Part shown: positions 21,859-25,341 of the stretch, piece by piece
Position numbering within the stretch: position 1 is the stretch's first letter
Layout: the number at the start of each line of letters is the position of its first letter
Origin: BS750m-G4 sp964472195
Lineage (GTDB): Bacteria; Bacteroidota; Ignavibacteria; Tepidaquicellales; Tepidaquicellaceae
DNA: 25,341 nucleotides
Direction of reading: 5' to 3'
NCBI GenBank assembly: GCA_964472195.1
Contig: CAYYJH010000039.1
Span: 1 to 25,341 of the forward strand
Notes under the pieces: generated by a model
The model's database searches: none
What the model was told of the DNA's origin: nothing
Seen by the model: the letters and a program-made list of their open reading frames with translations, nothing else
Position numbers and translations under genes: made by a program

Positions 21859-23664
21859 TTAATCCTTATAAGTGTCTTTATAATCAACTTTCTTTACTTT
21901 CTTCAATATCCAGTTATCGTTATCTAAAATTACTTTTTTCACTTTCCCTTTCACGGGATGTTCAAACTGCTGTATTCTTTTTTCGTTATAAAATAAAATT
22001 TCTTCTACACCCTTGTCTGTTTTAACTTTAAAGCGAATTGGCATTTTAAAAATATCCCAGTCTTTTTGCATTTGTTCAACGTTTATTCGAAGTGTGTAAA
22101 AGTCTGTATCTTTCTGACCTTGAAAATCCTCGACTTTCCATGAATATTCATATTCAGGTCTACCCGTGCCTTTCAAAATCCACTGGTCAAAAAAGAAATC
22201 AAGATCTATCCCGGAAATATTTTCACAAATTTCTTTAAACTGATACGTGTTTGCAGTCTTGTATTTATATTTATTGTAATAGGTTCTTAAAATTTTAAAG
22301 AAGGTACTATCACCAACTACTCCTCTCAACATATGAAGCACCCAGCTTCCTTTTTGATAGACAGTCGATCCAAAAATAAAACCCTTCGGGTCATAGACGG
22401 TTCCCAGAAAATAACCGTAATCTTCTTTCACCATATACTTCTCAAGAGCTTCCTTTCCATTGAGATTTTCTTCCCACAGAGCTTCGCTGTAGGAGGCAAA
22501 TCCCTCATTAAGCCAGATGTCTTTCCATGTCTCGGGAGATACAGCATCTCCGAACCATTGGTGAGCCAGCTCATGCGCAATAACAAATTCATATGTCCCT
22601 TCACCATTAACCAAAGTATATCCCATACTTGTTAGAGTCTGATGCTCCATAGCACCGCTAAACCACCCGAACATAGTCATGCCGTACTTTTCATCTATAA
22701 ATGGATATTCACCGTATAATCCGGAATAAAATTCTATCATTCTTACGGTATTCCTCCAGTCTTTTTTCGCTCTCTCGGTATAAGATGGATAAGTATAATA
22801 TACAACCGGCATTTCTTTTGAACCATCCCGTGATGTATATGTATCAGACCACTGATCATATTTACCAATTGCTAACGAAACAAGATATGTTGTAATTGGA
22901 TATGTAGATTTCCAGTAATAAATTTTATTACCATCTTCATCCTTTTCAGTGTCTATCAATGTACCATTTGTAGCAGCCGTCAATTGAGATGGTACAGTGA
23001 CTTCCATTTCATGAGTAAACTTATCAGTAGTAAGGTCTTTGCAGGGCCACCATGTCGGAGCATATGTTGGCTCGCTTAGTGTGTAAATTACCGGCTCCCC
23101 GTCAAATTCTGCAAATCCAAACGAATCGAATCCCATCTTTTTAGGAGTACCTTCATACTTAACTTCAACATCAAAGTTTTCTTTATTTTTAATTTTATCT
23201 TTGGTATTTACTATAAGGTAGTCATCTTCATGATTGAAATTAACATCATATTGATTAAGCTTTACATAATTCACTTTCATGTTCGAATAAAAATTCAGGT
23301 AAACAGAATTCAGAGTATCAGAAACAGAATTTGCATTCATCTTAACAATACCATAAATTTTTTTCTTTTCAATATCGAATGAGAATTTCATTTTATAATT
23401 CTGAACATCGAACTGATTTTGCAAAGCTACAATTTTAGGATTGTCTTTTCTTTGATCTTGTCCAACAGTGATATCCATGTATTTGGAATACAGGATAGTT
23501 GCAATTTTATGGACGTCTACATTCGATACAGTTGCAAAAATATTTTTAATCGTGAATGTACATGAAAAGATTATAATGACTATAAAGAAAATGAAGAATA
23601 AGACAAGAGATACTTTTTTCATAATTGTAAATAAATTATTATCAGGTTTTGTAATCTGTTCCAT
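21859..23664 (-). CDS. M1-family zinc aminopeptidase, membrane-anchored
   Basis: Removes N-terminal residues from peptides in the cell envelope. The zinc site HELAHQWF (His364, Glu365, His368) and Glu387 in WLNEGFAS give HEXXH-X18-E. The exopeptidase motif is GAMEH (337-341). A conserved Tyr is expected in the QKGSWVLHMLRG region. An N-terminal hydrophobic segment KKVSLVLFFIFFIVIIIFSC suggests a signal anchor, or a lipoprotein if that Cys is lipidated, although the lipobox IFSC is poor. At 601 residues it has the N-terminal beta domain and catalytic domain but lacks the large C-terminal helical domain of PepN/ERAP types. MEQ at 23664 is used here; ATG 23622 (MKKVSL) would start right at the signal segment and may be the true start. 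Confidence 0.9.
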   Translation of the reverse strand: MEQITKPDNNLFTIMKKVSLVLFFIFFIVIIIFSCTFTIKNIFATVSNVDVHKIATILYSKYMDITVGQDQRKDNPKIVALQNQFDVQNYKMKFSFDIEKKKIYGIVKMNANSVSDTLNSVYLNFYSNMKVNYVKLNQYDVNFNHEDDYLIVNTKDKIKNKENFDVEVKYEGTPKKMGFDSFGFAEFDGEPVIYTLSEPTYAPTWWPCKDLTTDKFTHEMEVTVPSQLTAATNGTLIDTEKDEDGNKIYYWKSTYPITTYLVSLAIGKYDQWSDTYTSRDGSKEMPVVYYTYPSYTERAKKDWRNTVRMIEFYSGLYGEYPFIDEKYGMTMFGWFSGAMEHQTLTSMGYTLVNGEGTYEFVIAHELAHQWFGDAVSPETWKDIWLNEGFASYSEALWEENLNGKEALEKYMVKEDYGYFLGTVYDPKGFIFGSTVYQKGSWVLHMLRGVVGDSTFFKILRTYYNKYKYKTANTYQFKEICENISGIDLDFFFDQWILKGTGRPEYEYSWKVEDFQGQKDTDFYTLRINVEQMQKDWDIFKMPIRFKVKTDKGVEEILFYNEKRIQQFEHPVKGKVKKVILDNDNWILKKVKKVDYKDTYKD

Positions 23665-23691
23665 ACATTAAATGTACGTAATAAATTAGTT

Positions 23692-23699
23692 CAAAGATA
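23692..23699 (-). promoter_or_regulatory. TAnnTTTG-type -7 box for the M1 aminopeptidase
   Basis: On the minus strand TATCTTTG lies 27 bases before the first possible ATG (23664) and about 70 before the alternative (23622). No clear TTG -33 element is seen. Confidence 0.3.
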
Positions 23700-23802
23700 T
23701 GTGTTGCAGTTATTTTTAATAAAAGAATTTAAATAGTCAAATTAATTAATTACTTTATATAACTATAAAATACATAATAAGTTCACAAAATAAAAAATTT
23801 AT

Positions 23803-24504
23803 ATGAAAAATGTAAAACTATTTTTATTAACTGTATTTATTATTGTCACAACAATTAACCTTACATCCTGTTTAAATGTTGTTCGGGATATAAAGATCAA
23901 CAATGATGGTTCAGGGAAAGAAACGCTGACCATTGAGTTCGGAAGTGATTTCATGGGAATGCTTGTAGCGATGGCTAGTATTGGCGATTCAACTAACGAA
24001 CAAGGAATTATAGACTCTCTTTACAATGATGAATTATTCATCCAGGAAACTCGAGAAAAATACAGCAACATGCCTGGAGTCGAATTGCTCGATATTTATT
24101 CAATAACTAATCCTGACTCATCGAAGACTATGAAAGTTACTTACTTATTTGATGATGTTAGTATAATCGGTTCATCATTCAGAATGGAGGAGGAAAATCT
24201 ACCAAAATCTAAAACAAACATAACTTACGAGGAGCAAGGTGATAAAATTAATTTTAAATATTACTATGAATCCGAAGAAGATGCAGTTACTGTTGAAACA
24301 GATTCTGCCGATGCAAGTTATAAAGAAAGTTTCGCAAAGTTTTTCGAAGGTGATAAGTTAGTGTTCAATATAGAATTCGATTATGATGTTATATCATCCA
24401 ATGCAACTAATTCCGATGGAAGAAAGCTTACATGGGAAATATACTTATCAGATATTTATTCTATGGAGGAACCTTTAATACTCGAAGCAGAATTACAGAA
24501 ATAA
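23803..24504 (+). CDS. Putative lipoprotein, LppM-like
   Basis: A 233-residue envelope protein. The signal peptide (LFLLTVFIIVTTIN) ends in the lipobox LTSC, so Cys23 is the likely lipidated residue. Right after it comes LNVVRDIKINNDGSGKETLTIEFG, the pattern of a beta-strand pair with an Asp-Gly-Ser-Gly turn seen in LppM-domain proteins. The rest is mixed strands and acidic stretches (ESEEDAVTVETDSAD) with a final EPLILEAELQK. No catalytic motif is seen. It stands alone between a divergent aminopeptidase gene and a convergent amidohydrolase gene. Function is not known; the LppM assignment is tentative. Confidence 0.7.
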   Translation: MKNVKLFLLTVFIIVTTINLTSCLNVVRDIKINNDGSGKETLTIEFGSDFMGMLVAMASIGDSTNEQGIIDSLYNDELFIQETREKYSNMPGVELLDIYSITNPDSSKTMKVTYLFDDVSIIGSSFRMEEENLPKSKTNITYEEQGDKINFKYYYESEEDAVTVETDSADASYKESFAKFFEGDKLVFNIEFDYDVISSNATNSDGRKLTWEIYLSDIYSMEEPLILEAELQK

Positions 24505-24555
24505 TTCCAAATCATTATAACTTAAAAACCGTACACAAATATAAGATGGTTCTTA

Positions 24556-25341
24556 CTAATAGACTCTTTCTCCATTTATGTAAGTCATATCGACTCTGGC
24601 ATTTCTGATTTCATCGGGATTCATTTCAAACAAATCATCAAGGACTATTAAATCGGCAGCCTTATCTATTCTTATGTCACCTCGTACATTATCCTGAAAT
24701 ACAGCATAAGCATTATTAATAGTATATGTTTCAAGACAATTAACAAGGTCAATTTTATTTTCACTAAAGAATTCCTCTTCCTCTTCAGTTGTTCTTGTCA
24801 TTGCATAATAGATAGTTTCAAAAGGATTCTCATTTACAATTGGAAAATCCGTACCGAAACAAACTTTAACGCCTCTGTCAATTAATTGTTTGTAGTTATG
24901 TGTAGTTTGGACATTTTTTACCTTTTGCCTGGCTGATTTGACATCTATATATAGATGTGTCGGCTGCACAGATGCAATCACTTTTTGGTTCACAAATTTT
25001 TTAAAATCAGACTCCTGAATGTGTTGTGCATGCTCGATTCTGAGCCTCCTTTTCTTTACTCCATTATGCTCTGTAAGAAATTTGTCGAACTCAAGCAATT
25101 CACTTACCGCTTTATCCCCTATCGCATGGACTGCCATTTGATAACCTGATTTATCAATTTCCACACCGATTTTCTTAAAGTTTCCACTCGTTACAAAATT
25201 GGTGTTAAGACCATTGTGGTCCTTTCCTTTATAATTATCCCAGAACAAAGCAGTCTCACTTGATAATGCTCCATCATAGTAAGCTTTAAAACATCTGAAA
25301 CGAATGTGTGAATAATAATCTGCGAACCTTTTTTTATGATT
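24556..25341 (-). CDS. Amidohydrolase 3 (YtcJ-like) family protein, N-terminus beyond window edge
   Basis: Metal-dependent hydrolase of the amidohydrolase superfamily, substrate unknown. The minus-strand frame is open from the window end (about 262 codons seen). An internal TTG (25248) is not the start, because the upstream frame continues with RFRCFKAYYDGALSSETALF, which matches the family's K-x-F-x-DGALGSRTA stretch holding the metal-bridging lysine region. Further along are HAIGDKAV (metal His), RIEHAQHI (metal His) and CFGTDFPI (catalytic Asp). The end has the usual DLIVLDDLFEMNPDEI and ARVDMTYINGERVY, where the chain returns to the beta domain. The family is usually 520-600 residues, so about half lies outside. 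Confidence 0.88.
   Translation of the reverse strand, partial: NHKKRFADYYSHIRFRCFKAYYDGALSSETALFWDNYKGKDHNGLNTNFVTSGNFKKIGVEIDKSGYQMAVHAIGDKAVSELLEFDKFLTEHNGVKKRRLRIEHAQHIQESDFKKFVNQKVIASVQPTHLYIDVKSARQKVKNVQTTHNYKQLIDRGVKVCFGTDFPIVNENPFETIYYAMTRTTEEEEEFFSENKIDLVNCLETYTINNAYAVFQDNVRGDIRIDKAADLIVLDDLFEMNPDEIRNARVDMTYINGERVY

Noticed and set aside
22381..22391. ACCCTTCGGGT, an 11-base hairpin like those in the tRNA inserts
   Set aside because: It encodes Asp-Pro-Lys-Gly inside the well-aligned aminopeptidase, has no partner 11-mer beside it and interrupts nothing, so it is a chance match.
1..25341. CRISPR array, insertion sequence, prophage or toxin-antitoxin genes
   Set aside because: No regularly spaced direct repeats, transposase, integrase, phage or toxin-antitoxin protein features were seen in any frame.

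Overview
The window looks like a scaffold from an AT-rich member of the Bacteroidota/Chlorobi/Ignavibacteria assemblage, most likely an Ignavibacteria-like bacterium. Four things point there: a C-terminal NYPNPFNPSTKI-type sorting motif on a secreted multihaem cytochrome, an ExbB-ExbD-ExbD trio, an LptD-like protein of the Bacteroidota style, and TAnnTTTG promoter-like boxes upstream of several genes. The carbamoyl-phosphate synthetase is also of the type shared by Bacteroidota and eukaryotes. There are two 100-N scaffold gaps, at 13526-13625 and 15971-16070, so gene order across them is inferred.

Layout: positions 1-9188 are all on the minus strand, read from right to left. The order is rlmN, adk, a STAS-domain protein, ExbB, two ExbD paralogues ending at a clear terminator near 4815-4846, a tandem pair of TPM-domain proteins, an LptD-like outer-membrane protein, and dapF running off the left edge. 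From 9441 the plus strand carries a UvrD/PcrA helicase and a Cys/Met-metabolism PLP enzyme with a TTG start and a strong ribosome binding site.

A serine tRNA cluster at 13160-13698 follows. It holds intact tRNA-Ser(GGA) and tRNA-Ser(CGA) plus two broken serine-tRNA copies whose D, anticodon and T loops carry inserts of about 22 nt. Each insert is built from two 11-nt mini-hairpins. This is the most unusual structure in the window.

Beyond the first gap lie a nine-haem extracellular cytochrome with a type IX secretion-type tail (cut by the second gap), and then carA-carB overlapping by one base. A minus-strand fatty acid hydroxylase is divergent from an HU gene. HU converges on an M1 aminopeptidase and shares a bidirectional terminator with it. 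A small LppM-like lipoprotein and a partial amidohydrolase end the window.

Most genes are housekeeping: peptidoglycan/lysine precursor synthesis, envelope assembly, proton-driven energy transduction, nucleotide metabolism, rRNA modification, DNA repair and pyrimidine/arginine precursor supply. The points of special interest are the 22-nt double-hairpin inserts in the serine tRNA cluster, the exported multihaem cytochrome with a sigma-54-like site upstream, and several strong inverted repeats in promoter regions.
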